DNA of 64,000 bases from Lewinellaceae bacterium (GTDB lineage Bacteria > Bacteroidota > Bacteroidia > Chitinophagales > Saprospiraceae), in assembly GCA_020636215.1 (NCBI GenBank), contig JACJYG010000008.1:62001-126000 (forward strand), in the 5' to 3' direction. Below are positions 20,461 to 28,225 of the stretch, in pieces. Made by a program: the position numbers and the translations under genes. The notes below the pieces were generated by a model. It made no database searches. It saw nothing but the letters and a program-made list of their open reading frames with translations, and had not been told where the DNA came from. Position 1 is the first letter of the stretch, and the number at the start of each line of letters is the position of its first letter.

Positions 20461-21268
20461 CTAAACGGGCAGAACCAATAACGGGACTTGGCTGCTGTAG
20501 GCTTGAGCCTTGGTTATGCTTTTATTAAAGATACTCTCTAGAAAGCCCTTCTCTCTTCTTATCATGCACAATAGATCACAGCCCTCTTTTCCTATGAAAT
20601 CATTGATGGATTCATTGATGCTACCGGACATGGGCACTTCACGATAGGTCGTTTCCACACCATCAAGGGATAAATCAATCTTCATATAAGCATTTTCATC
20701 CGAGCCTGATTTGACGTTGAGTACCGTCACTGTAGCCCCGAACTTAAACGCCAACTTTTGGAGCGGTGAAAGCACATTTGGCGAAACCTCTTTTTTGTCC
20801 ATTGCCAGTACAATTTGCTCAAGGGGACGAAAAGTACAGGTGGGCGGGACAATCAAAACAGGAACTTTTGCGATTTCTATTGCGGTAGCTGCGACAGAAC
20901 CAAATACCACCTTTTCGAGCCCCGAAGCACCCTTTGCTTCCCATTATTATCAAATCAAATTCATGCTTCTTGACGCTACTTCCAAAAAGGGAAAAAATAT
21001 TGTCCCGCTCTACCATTGTTTGAACTGAAAGCCCTTTTTGTGTTATTACGTCAATGAATTTTAACTTTGTTTTTTTCATATTCCGCTCCATTTCCTTGGC
21101 AAAGGGCTGTTCGTCGTCATCAAAGTTCAAGTCATAATTAAATCTGTCAAAAGAGTAAACATGGTATAAATAGAGCTTACTTTTAAACTTTTCGGCTATT
21201 TCAATTGCATGCTTTAAGGCATTATCTGCAACAAGAGAAAAATCGGTCGGGACAAGTATTTTTTTCAT
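20461..21268 (-). pseudogene. Two-domain universal stress protein (UspA family), frameshifted
   Basis: From ATG 21268 (MKKILVPTDFSLVADNALKHA) a UspA domain reads to IIMGSKG, then the frame leaves the family. The continuation, GASGLEKVVFGSVAATAIEIAKVPVLIVPP and a second UspA-like domain ending LLVLPV, is in the next frame. Reading AAAGGGTGC as AAAGGTGC (one G fewer in the C run at 20930-20932, plus strand) restores an uninterrupted protein of about 269 residues with the ATP-binding G-x2-G-x9-GS pattern. It is either a recent +1 mutation, a sequence error in a short homopolymer, or a frameshift site; the first two are more likely. Confidence 0.8.
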
Positions 21269-21390
21269 GTTTGTGTATTGTTTTTTAACTAATATAGAAC
21301 AAACCTTCATCACGGGGCCTTGAATACAAATGCCAGGATTTCGCTGACGTAAGCGGACTTGATTGTTTCCAAAGGGCGGGTATAAAATAA

Positions 21391-21404
21391 TACCTCGCGA
21401 GGTA
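21391..21404. promoter_or_regulatory. Perfect 14-bp palindrome between usp and perR
   Basis: TACCTCGCGAGGTA, a perfect dyad in the 238-bp divergent space between the universal stress gene and the PerR-type gene. It has the size of a dimeric regulator operator. No regulator is assigned. Confidence 0.4.
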
Positions 21405-21460
21405 AAAAAGCTACAACATTTTTCCCTCTCAATTACCGTATTTCAACAGGAATCACTACA

Positions 21461-21492
21461 TTTGCAACAATCTCACAAGATAATCATTCTCA
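21461..21492 (+). promoter_or_regulatory. Candidate promoter with Fur/PerR box upstream of perR-katG
   Basis: The complement of 21478-21492 is TGAGAATGATTATCT, which matches the 7-1-7 Fur/PerR box TGATAATnATTATCA at 12 of 14 fixed positions. A TTTG at 21461 precedes it by about 17 bp, as expected for a Bacteroidota -33 element, so the box would cover the -7 region. It lies 15 bp before the ATG at 21507, consistent with autorepression by the PerR-like product. Confidence 0.6.
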
Positions 21493-21506
21493 TCTAGCAA
21501 TTATTC

Positions 21507-21902
21507 ATGTACGCAAAGGAAATTGCATATAAACTTTCAGAAAAAGGGCTAAGGGTTACTCCACAGCGGATTGCGATTCTAGGCGCAATTATGAAACTTA
21601 ACAATCACCCTACAGCCGAGAACATTATAGACTACATCAAAAAGAACCATCCGAATATTTCCATTGGAACGGTGTATAAGGTTTTGGATTCCTTTGTCGA
21701 AAACAACCTGATAAAAAAGGTAAAAACGGAAAGCGGCATCATGCGTTATGATCCCTTACAGTCCAGTCATCATCACCTTTATTGTGAGGAAACGGACCGG
21801 ATCGAGGACTATGAAGACGAAAAACTAGATGAACTTATAATTGATTATTTTAATAAAAAGGAATTAAAAACTTTGACATTCAAAGCATTCAACTCCAAAT
21901 AA
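21507..21902 (+). CDS. perR: PerR-type peroxide regulator (Fur family)
   Basis: 131 residues. N-terminal winged helix (LSEKGLRVTPQRIAILGAIMKL, SIGTVYKVLDSFVENNLI) and the Fur-family metal site HHHLYCEETDRIEDYEDEKLDELI. Only one Cys is present, so the structural Cys4 zinc site of many Fur proteins is missing, as in a number of Bacteroidota PerR-like proteins. It is 24 bp upstream of katG and behind a PerR-like box, so it should repress itself and the catalase-peroxidase until peroxide is sensed. Fur itself or Zur is the alternative, but the katG neighbour argues for PerR. Confidence 0.82.
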   Translation: MYAKEIAYKLSEKGLRVTPQRIAILGAIMKLNNHPTAENIIDYIKKNHPNISIGTVYKVLDSFVENNLIKKVKTESGIMRYDPLQSSHHHLYCEETDRIEDYEDEKLDELIIDYFNKKELKTLTFKAFNSK

Positions 21903-21926
21903 CAGGAACATTTAAAGATTGAAAGT

Positions 21927-24094
21927 ATGAGTAATTCAAAACACGGTAAGTGCCCGGTAATGCACGGAGGAAACACTGAATCAGGGGCGTCCGTCACAAA
22001 GTGGTACCAATTCGCTTAATCTGGACATTTTGCACCAACATGACACCAAAACCAATCCATTAGGCGAAGATTTCGATTATCACGAAGAGCTGAAAAAGCT
22101 GGACGTTGAGGCTTTAAAGAAAGATATGCATGCCTTGATGACCAGCAGTCAGGATTGGTACTATGCCGACTAAAACCATTACGGCGGGCTAATGATACGT
22201 ATGGCTTGGCATGCATGCTGCTGGTTCCTACAGAATTTCTGACGGCCGTGGGGGTGGTGGCACCGGTAACCAACGTTTTGCCCCGCTAAATTCATGGCCA
22301 GACAACGTTAGCCTGGATAAAGCAAGACGCCTGCTTTGGCCTGTCAAGAAAAAGTATGGCAACAAAGTCAGTTGGGCCGATTTGATTATTTTGGCCGGCA
22401 ACATTGCCTACGAAAGCATGGGCCTTAAAACTTTCGGATTCTCTTTTGGACGTGCGGACATCTGGCATCCGGAAAAAGACGTCTATTGGGGCGCTGAAAA
22501 AGAGTGGCTGGCTCCAAGTGACGAACGATATGAGAATGTGGATGACCCCAGGACCATGGAAAATCCACTGGCTGCCGTACAGATGGGTTTGATCTACGTT
22601 AATCCGGAAGGGGTTAACGGAAAACCTGACCCGTTGAAGACTGCGGCTCAGGTGCGCGAAACTTTTGCACGTATGGCGATGAACGACGAAGAAACCGCTG
22701 CCTTAACCGCAGGTGGACATACCGTCGGTAAAACTCATGGCAATGGCGATGTAAGTCTTTTAGGCCGGGAACCGGAAGCTGCTCCGGTGGAGGAACAAGG
22801 CTTTGGCTGGGCGAACCCCCACAAGTCAGGCAAAGGCCGCTACGCCGTAACCAGCGGAATTGAAGGCGCATGGACGACCCATCCGACAAAATGGGATATG
22901 GGCTACTTCGAGATGTTGTTCAACCATGAATGGGCATTGGCCAAAAGCCCGGCAGGCGCCTGGCAGTGGGAGCCGATAAATATCAAGGAAGAAGACATGC
23001 CGGTCGATGTGGAAGATCCTGCTATTCGCAAGAAAACAATAAAGACCGATGCCGATATGGCCATGAAAATGGACCCTATCTACAGAGAAATTTGCATGAA
23101 GTTCTGGAAGGATCCTCAGTATTTCTCTGACACCTTCGCTCGCGCCTGGTTCAAGTTGACGCACCGGGACATGGGGCCAAAATCACGCTACTTCGGGCCG
23201 GATGTGCCGGCGGAAGATTTGATTTGGCAAGACCCCGTACCAGCAGGCCGTTCCGATTATGACGTAAATGCTGTAAAAGCAAAAATCGCTCATTCAGGCC
23301 TTTCTATCGCAGACATGGTAGCTACCGCCTGGGATAGTGCGCGTACCTTTAGAGGGTCCGACATGCGTGGTGGCGCCAATGGCGCGCGTATTCGTTTGGC
23401 GCCTCAAAAAGACTGGGAAGGGAACGAACCAAAACGTTTAGCTCGTGTACTGTCCGTCCTGGAGCCTATTGCCAAGGAATTCGGTATCAGTGTAGCAGAC
23501 ACTATTGTACTGGCGGGCAACCTTGGTGTAGAACAAGCAGCAAAAGCTGCAGGGTTCGATGTTACGGTTCCTTTTGCACCGGGCCGTGGAGACGCCACGG
23601 ATGACATGACGGATGCCGATTCTTTTGCGCCACTCGAACCATTAGCTGACGGTTATCGCAACTGGATGAAAAAAGACTATGTCGTAAGCGCCGAAGAATT
23701 GATGCTGGACCGCACGCAGTTGATGGGCCTGACCGCTCCTGAAATGACGACCCTGGTTGGTGGTATGCGTGTAATAGGCGCTAATTATGGCGGTACTAAA
23801 CACGGCGTATTTACGCACAAGCAAGGTGCTTTGACGACCGACTTCTTCGTTAACTTGACCGACATGGCCTATAAGTGGAAGAAGGTGGATGAGAACCTTT
23901 ACGAAATACGGGATCGCAAAACGGATGAAGTGAAATGGACGGCCACACGCATTGACCTTGTATTTGGTTCTAACTCCATTCTTCGCTCGTATGCAGAGGT
24001 CTACGCACAGGACGACAACAAAGAAAAATTTGTCCATGATTTTGTGAAAGCATGGGTAAAGGTGATGAATGCAGACAGATTTGATTTGAATTAA
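21927..24094 (+). pseudogene. katG: Catalase-peroxidase, broken in its first 300 bp
   Basis: The natural start MSNSKHGKCPVMHGG is at 21927. Three lesions follow: a frame change near 22010 (KWYQFA then stop, while NSLNLDILHQHDTKTNPLGE continues in another frame), a TAA at 22171-22173 where the family has Trp (DWYYAD*NHYGG), and a 4-bp tandem duplication ATGCATGC at 22210-22217 that shifts the frame inside MAWHAAGSYRIS. From 22211 on, 627 codons are intact and include the distal Trp-His, the proximal GGHTVGKTHG and both KatG halves. Without repair the product would lack the N-terminal 100 residues including the catalytic Arg. Confidence 0.88.
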
Positions 24095-24111
24095 CGCTCA
24101 TTAAGCCATAT

Positions 24112-24170
24112 CAAGCCCCACTACATTCCTGCTAAAACACCTTTCAGGAATGTGTGGGGCTTGTTTTTTT
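24112..24170 (+). terminator. Strong intrinsic terminator after katG
   Basis: Long stem CAAGCCCCACTACATTCCTG (24112-24131) pairing with CAGGAATGTGTGGGGCTTG (24145-24163) and a run of seven T. It is 18 bp after the katG stop. Confidence 0.9.
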
Positions 24171-24469
24171 AGGAACCTTCTAGCCCCTAAAAGCTTCAGG
24201 GGCTGCCTCCATTATCGTGGGAGGTGGTGCGGGCGACTGACTTCCAGGCGATTCCTGTGGGATTGGTGGATACCACCCAATGATCATCCGCATGATAAAA
24301 CCCTACAAGGCTATCAGCAAGTGGCTTAAAATGGTTCCCATGCCCTTTGACTAGGAACGTATGGATGCAAACGCTGTTTTTGTTTTTGAAAAGGCGTTGA
24401 ATAGGAGTCACCGCAGCGGATCATGCAGTGAATAAAAGTGAATAGTTGACGCTTGTTGAGGATAAATGA
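24171..24469. other. Gene-free edge of the tRNA-Asp cassette region
   Basis: About 300 bp without a recognisable gene. Its last 55 bp, with GTGAATAAAAGTGAATAG, recur almost unchanged at 33230-33271 before another tRNA-Asp fragment, so this is the outer arm of the first cassette junction. Confidence 0.5.
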
Positions 24470-24487
24470 GCGGTCCGGACGGGACTC
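24470..24487 (-). repeat. tRNA-Asp 3'-end fragment 1 (outermost attachment-like core)
   Basis: GCGGTCCGGACGGGACTC, identical to the last 18 nt at the 3' end of the tRNA-Asp gene region at 41141-41158, in the same orientation. The 65 bp that follow (CCTTGATAATCTTTG, GGCCTTTGGAAAA) resemble those after fragment 2 at 27854. Confidence 0.85.
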
Positions 24488-24584
24488 ATTATTGTAGGCG
24501 ATAAGTCCTTGATAATCTTTGTTTTGCGAGATCGGCTTTGGCCTTTGGAAAAACAGAAAGCCCCCCATTTTTACCAGCAGATTT

Positions 24585-24697
24585 TCAATTTTCAATCAAT
24601 TCCCAGTGGCCACCCTTTGCTCCTCCAACCCTTTTGAGCAATTTATCCTCTTGTAACTTTTGCAGGTTCCTTCCGATGGTACGTTTGGTGTTGCCTC
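24585..24697 (-). pseudogene. C-terminal winged-helix remnant of an AlbA_2/RecG-like DNA-binding protein
   Basis: Complement reads RGNTKRTIGRNLQKLQEDKL, LKRVGGAKGGHWELIEN and stop. This is the usual last winged helix of the AlbA_2 (divergent AAA-4) family. Nothing of the rest of the gene is present; it is cut by the GH75-like fragment at about 24698. A related remnant lies at 30517-30698. Confidence 0.55.
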
Positions 24698-25092
24698 TAA
24701 AGGGAGGAGGAAATGATAACCCCATTTGGAAAAACGACGCCCGTGTGGGGGATCTGCTGATTGCCTACAATCCAGAGAATGGAGCGGTATCCTATGCCAT
24801 CATCAACGATGTTGGGCCCAGTAATAAATTGGGGGAAGGGTCTGTTTTGTTGAACATGCAGCTTAATAAAACGGATGCCCTTCCAAAGAACAGGAAAGAT
24901 ACCTATGGCCTGGTAACTAAAAATGATGTCTTCCTTGCCATCATTCCCGCTTCCAGGAACTATAAAGTGGAGAGGCCCTTTACTGCCGAAAATATTAAGA
25001 ACAGGATCACCTCCTGGTTGATTGAAAATGGCTTTAGCGGGGAAGCGGATTTTGTGCAATTTCTACAAAAACAGGGGCCGGCCCTGAAATAA
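24698..25092 (+). pseudogene. GH75 chitosanase-like fragment, 5' end missing
   Basis: Residues VGDLLIAYNPENGAVSYAII and NDVGPSNKLGEGSVLLNM match the conserved core of GH75 (fungal-type) chitosanases, GD-AV-Y---VYAIVGDVGP--KIGEGSI-LA. The expected N-terminal half with signal peptide and the first acidic catalytic residue is missing: upstream lies the opposite-strand winged-helix remnant. The frame runs open further upstream but without family signal. Most likely a truncated cargo gene; a divergent intact enzyme is less likely. Confidence 0.5.
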
Positions 25093-25109
25093 ATCCATTG
25101 GCTGCCTGA

Positions 25110-25235
25110 TCGGCATCCAACAGGTTTGGATTAATTTTAAACACGTTCTTAATTTTCTTGTTGCCATCAAACCCCTTGTCCGGCAAGCCCCGCTACCGGT
25201 TTTCGACCGTTTGAGAATCAATAATTCCCACTTGC
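25110..25235 (-). mobile_element. IS5-family transposase fragment
   Basis: Complement reads VGIIDSQTVENR, then with a stop or frame break GLPDKGFDGNKKIKNVF. GIIDSQ(S/T)V and KGFDGNKKIKGRK are the DDE-region blocks of IS5/ISL2 transposases. Only this piece is left, with no terminal repeats. Confidence 0.55.
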
Positions 25236-25271
25236 GATAGCCAATTCGTTGTGTCCCATGTGAAGAAAAAA

Positions 25272-25883
25272 TCACCGAAAAACCACCTTAAATCCAAGAT
25301 CCCTGCCCATGCCTTGGAAAATAGCAAGATTGATCCAGGATAAAGCAAACTTTTCGAGTAACTCCACTTTATCAGCACCGCCAAAATCATAACAATTTTC
25401 GAATCCTGCAGCTTTTGAAAGTTGAGCGGCAACAGCTTTGGCTTTTTCGGAAGCCCCCGCCATAAACATATCCAGTTTTACATTCCCGTAATCCGGGTTC
25501 TTCATGTTCTCAAAGCCCGTAGAATTGAAGCATTTTACTACGGCAGCCTCGGTCAAGGCTTCAAACGCATGATAGGCGGTCTGATAATGTTCGGGCTTGG
25601 TGCGGATAGCATTCGTAGCATCAATAATGATCCTACCCGAAACATTCCCGAAATCAGCTGCCAGTTGCTCAGCAAATTGAGGCGGTGATGCTACTAATAT
25701 CACTTCGGATAAATTAACGGCTTCCGGAATGGAATGAACGGAAGTGTTCTCATTGTCCAATAATTCCATGCCTTTGAAATTGGCGGTATCCCGAACACCC
25801 AGGAATATCTGATGTCCCGCTTTCGCCCATTGGGTGGCCAACGCGCCGCCTACGTTCCCTGTTCCGATGATGGCAATTTTCAT
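25272..25883 (-). CDS. NADPH-dependent F420 reductase-like oxidoreductase
   Basis: 203 residues. Rossmann start MKIAIIGTGNVGGALATQWAKAGHQIFLGVRD, then DATNAIRTKPEHYQTAYHAFEAL and the KCFNSTGFENM block, the pattern of the F420_oxidored (NPD) family of small dinucleotide-binding oxidoreductases. The true substrate in organisms without F420 is unknown. Same strand as the DJ-1-like gene upstream at 26187-26951, with a remnant between them; the HxlR-type regulator lies divergent, a context common for aldehyde or quinone stress genes. Confidence 0.78.
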   Translation of the reverse strand: MKIAIIGTGNVGGALATQWAKAGHQIFLGVRDTANFKGMELLDNENTSVHSIPEAVNLSEVILVASPPQFAEQLAADFGNVSGRIIIDATNAIRTKPEHYQTAYHAFEALTEAAVVKCFNSTGFENMKNPDYGNVKLDMFMAGASEKAKAVAAQLSKAAGFENCYDFGGADKVELLEKFALSWINLAIFQGMGRDLGFKVVFR

Positions 25884-25937
25884 TCGAATTATTTTTTATT
25901 AACAAACTTCACAACTTCATTGGCTGATGCCCTGGGA

Positions 25938-26129
25938 TTAGAACAACTCCAGGCTCGAATAGGCTTTCCACTGGCCATTGATTTGGGGAGTAAACCTAAA
26001 TATGGAGAACCAGCTATATTGCACGTCAGCGAAAACGCTTTCATGCCCCGCCATAATTTCCAGGCTCTGCCCCGAACAAATAAAAGAAGCAAGCACCCCA
26101 CATACCGCAATCCAATATGTTTTTACCAT
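25938..26129 (-). pseudogene. Small signal-peptide ORF, probable remnant of a secreted or outer-membrane protein
   Basis: 63 residues from ATG 26129: MVKTYWIAVCGVLASFICSG, then HESVFADVQYSWFSIFRF, and stop. The signal peptide is convincing but the chain stops after some 40 mature residues. No family recognised. It occupies the space between the oxidoreductase and the DJ-1-like gene. Confidence 0.3.
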
Positions 26130-26186
26130 TCCGAGAACGATGAAAGATGGAGGAGCAAACAAGGGCTGTTTACTCCTCCTGAAGTT

Positions 26187-26951
26187 TTATTTATTCAATT
26201 GCTCAACCACCATCTTTGCAGCAGCTGCGCCCGAATTCTGTTGCTGTCCGGTAATTAAATTACTATCGGCAATAGCATAGGAGGAAAAAGGAGGGGCTAC
26301 TTTGAAAGTGGCGCCGCTTATCTTTTTCGCCTCATCTTCGATCCGATAGGGTTGGATTTTTTGTCCAACGGCCTGATCGGCAAAATCCTCCTCCGCATTG
26401 GCAAACCCTGTCCAGGTTTTCCCCTTGACAATCAATTCCCCATCAGATTTTTTGGCTTCCAGCAAAAGCGTTGTAGAGTGACACACAGCGGCGCTTGGTT
26501 TGCCTGCTTCGTAAAAGGCGGCAAACAATTTTTCCAAATCGTGATTCCCCCTGTAGGTGTACATAGGGGCTTGCCCGCCTACCAAAAAAATGGCATCGTA
26601 ATCATCGGGGTTTACCTCCGCCAATTTCTTGGTGTTAGCCAGCATTTCGTTGAACCAGTCCAACTGCATATATCCCAGCGAAATCACATCGTGGGCCGAA
26701 TACCCGCTTGCATCGGTAGGATTGGAGTAGCCATCCATTTCTATTTTTCCACCTTCCGTGGAAGCTAATTCCACCTCATAACCGGCTTCCTGAAATACAT
26801 GCAGCGGGTGGGTCAACTCGGCGGCCCAAAAGCCAATAGGCCAACCCGTTTGCTTTGAAACGGAGGGGCTGCTTGCTACCATTAATATTTTGCCCTTCGA
26901 AGGCATTCCGTGAGCATGGACGTATGTCAAGTCCTCTTTGATCAGTGTCAT
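26187..26951 (-). CDS. DJ-1/PfpI-superfamily protein (Hsp31/glyoxalase III-like)
   Basis: 254 residues. KILMVASSPSV at the start of the flavodoxin-like fold, a Glu in WAAELTHP (45), the nucleophile elbow AAVCHS with Cys157-His158, and FLVGGQAPMYTY. This Cys-His-Glu arrangement fits Hsp31-type class I amidotransferase-like proteins acting as glyoxalase III or deglycase. It is divergent from the HxlR regulator at 27189, sharing a 237-bp control region with three GTATAC motifs. Confidence 0.85.
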   Translation of the reverse strand: MTLIKEDLTYVHAHGMPSKGKILMVASSPSVSKQTGWPIGFWAAELTHPLHVFQEAGYEVELASTEGGKIEMDGYSNPTDASGYSAHDVISLGYMQLDWFNEMLANTKKLAEVNPDDYDAIFLVGGQAPMYTYRGNHDLEKLFAAFYEAGKPSAAVCHSTTLLLEAKKSDGELIVKGKTWTGFANAEEDFADQAVGQKIQPYRIEDEAKKISGATFKVAPPFSSYAIADSNLITGQQQNSGAAAAKMVVEQLNK

Positions 26952-27010
26952 ATTTTTTGGATTTTTTTGTGATGAAATCTGCGGCTCGCAGGATGGAAAA
27001 ATGAAAAAAC

Positions 27011-27028
27011 TTAGAGCTTGTTCAAATA
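27011..27028 (+). repeat. 18-bp end fragment of the 165-bp palindromic element
   Basis: TTAGAGCTTGTTCAAATA, the terminal repeat only. It sits in the DJ-1/HxlR control region. Confidence 0.55.
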
Positions 27029-27047
27029 GCGAGCAAGAGTAAAAACC

Positions 27048-27167
27048 GTATACTTCTCATGCTGTGATTTTTTTTGTTAAAATACTTGCACAAAAGTATA
27101 CTTGACACCTATCTTAGGCAAGATACTATCTGAAATGTTTGATACTAACCTTTTTGAAAGTATACTG
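27048..27167. promoter_or_regulatory. Candidate HxlR operators: three GTATAC sites
   Basis: GTATACTT at 27048, AAAAGTATACTTG at 27092-27104 (dyad AAGTATACTT) and GTATACTG at 27160-27167, all in the space between the divergent DJ-1-like and HxlR genes. HxlR-family regulators usually bind such short dyads near their own start. The last site is 22 bp before the HxlR ATG. Confidence 0.5.
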
Positions 27168-27188
27168 ATAACCAAACACATATAACGT

Positions 27189-27575
27189 ATGCCTGATTTT
27201 CTGTATAAAGGAAAAGCCTATTACAACCCAGTGGAATTTGCCATGGATAGACTGGGCGGAATCTGGAAAATGCCAATTCTGTGGAGACTTAAAGATAAGA
27301 TTTACAGATATGGAGAATTAAAAAAATCAATCGCTCATGCTTCTGATAAAATGTTAACCACACAATTAAGAGAATTAGAAAGTGACGGGTTTATTAACCG
27401 GAAAGTATATCCCGTCGTTCCACCAAAAGTGGAATATAGCATTACCGAAAAAGGGAAATTGGCTATTCCAATAGTGCATGCTATTCGCAATTTTGGTATT
27501 CAATTAATGGAAATCGAAGGGATTGACATTGAAAATTACAAACCCAAAGAGAACCCAGCACAGAAAAAGGGCTAA
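27189..27575 (+). CDS. HxlR-family winged-helix transcription regulator
   Basis: 128 residues. FAMDRLGGIWKMPILWRLKDKIYRYGELKKSI and the wing MLTTQLRELESDGFINRKVYPVVPPKVEYSITEKG are the full HxlR signature. The usual N-terminal Cys of redox-sensing members is missing (the protein starts MPDFLYKGKAYYNPVEF), so sensing is unclear. Likely controls the divergent DJ-1-like gene and possibly the oxidoreductase behind it. Confidence 0.9.
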   Translation: MPDFLYKGKAYYNPVEFAMDRLGGIWKMPILWRLKDKIYRYGELKKSIAHASDKMLTTQLRELESDGFINRKVYPVVPPKVEYSITEKGKLAIPIVHAIRNFGIQLMEIEGIDIENYKPKENPAQKKG

Positions 27576-27710
27576 GCTGAACTTTAGCATTTTTCCGGGG
27601 CCCATTGGCAGCCTGGTTTCGAAGCTGCTCTGGCGTCTTTGGTATTAAAAAAATAAGATGAGAACCCCTCCAGGTAAGAACAATCAGGTGGATACACTTG
27701 ATGAAGGCTT

Positions 27711-27853
27711 TAAAAACACTGTAAAAAACGAACTGCCCCAAAATACATTTTCCAATGATAATCAGCGAATTGCGCAAAACAAGTTAAAACAAAAAACCCT
27801 TGTAAATCGATGACTTACAAGGGTTTGTAAATTAAGCGGTCCGGACGGGGCTC
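27711..27853 (-). repeat. tRNA-Asp 3'-end fragment 2 with its trailer terminator and arm
   Basis: Core GCGGTCCGGACGGGGCTC at 27836-27853 (one change from the tRNA). On its left side is the tRNA trailer: hairpin ACCCTTGTAA/TTACAAGGGT at about 27796-27824 and the arm with AATGATAATCAGCGAATTGC. The same trailer follows the real tRNA at 41140 down to 40940 and fragment 4 at 37049. Confidence 0.85.
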
Positions 27854-27940
27854 ATAAAACGGAGGTTTAACTCCTTGGTAACCTTTGGTTTGCGTGAGCG
27901 GGGTGGGCTTTTGGAAAATGTTTTGGAAAAAGAATCGGCC

Positions 27941-28109
27941 TTAGAGCTTGTTCAAATTTCGTTTTTGGAGATGAAAACAGTCAATTTTTTGCTTAAACGA
28001 GGCGGCAAAATGGGAACGTACCCATAGGTACGAAGCCCATTTTGCCAACGAAGTATAAGCAGAAAAGGGGCATTTTCAGCCCGAAGGATGAAATTTGAAC
28101 AAGCTCTTA
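27941..28109 (-). repeat. 165-bp palindromic MITE-like element, full copy B
   Basis: TTAGAGCTTGTTCAAATTTC at 27941-27960 and its complement at 28090-28109. Read on the minus strand it aligns with copy A along its whole length. The central stem is GCAAAATGGG/CCCATTTTGC, whereas copy A has CGAAATGG/CCATTTCG, so the bases changed in pairs. Confidence 0.82.
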
Positions 28110-28187
28110 GTTTCCTGTTTATGGTTCCAATGTCATAACCGGCAGGAAGGTATAATAAAGAGCCCCATTGTTTTATTTTAATCCATG

Positions 28188-28219
28188 AAAGTAAAATAAC
28201 GGAATTTTTATTTTACTTT
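28188..28219. promoter_or_regulatory. Inverted repeat at the fic start
   Basis: AAAGTAAAATAA (28188-28199) and TTATTTTACTTT (28208-28219), a perfect 12-bp dyad with an 8-bp spacer ending 6 bp before the Fic ATG. Placement suits an operator or a hairpin that masks the ribosome site. Confidence 0.5.
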
Positions 28220-28225
28220 TATCAT

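Noticed and set aside
20925..20935. Programmed frameshift in the universal stress protein
   Set aside because: No known slippery pattern for +1 shifting and no structure seen; one extra G in a short run is enough.
22171..22173. Recoded stop (selenocysteine-like or read-through) in katG
   Set aside because: The codon is TAA, the family has Trp there, and two frame changes are close by; simple inactivation or sequence error explains all three.
24196..24411. 71-residue minus-strand ORF before junction 1
   Set aside because: No start context, family or composition signal; overlaps the repeated arm region only by chance.
24538..24697. Plus-strand N-terminal extension of the GH75-like fragment
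   Set aside because: The extension is opposite the AlbA_2-type winged-helix remnant, reads as low-quality sequence and has no signal peptide.
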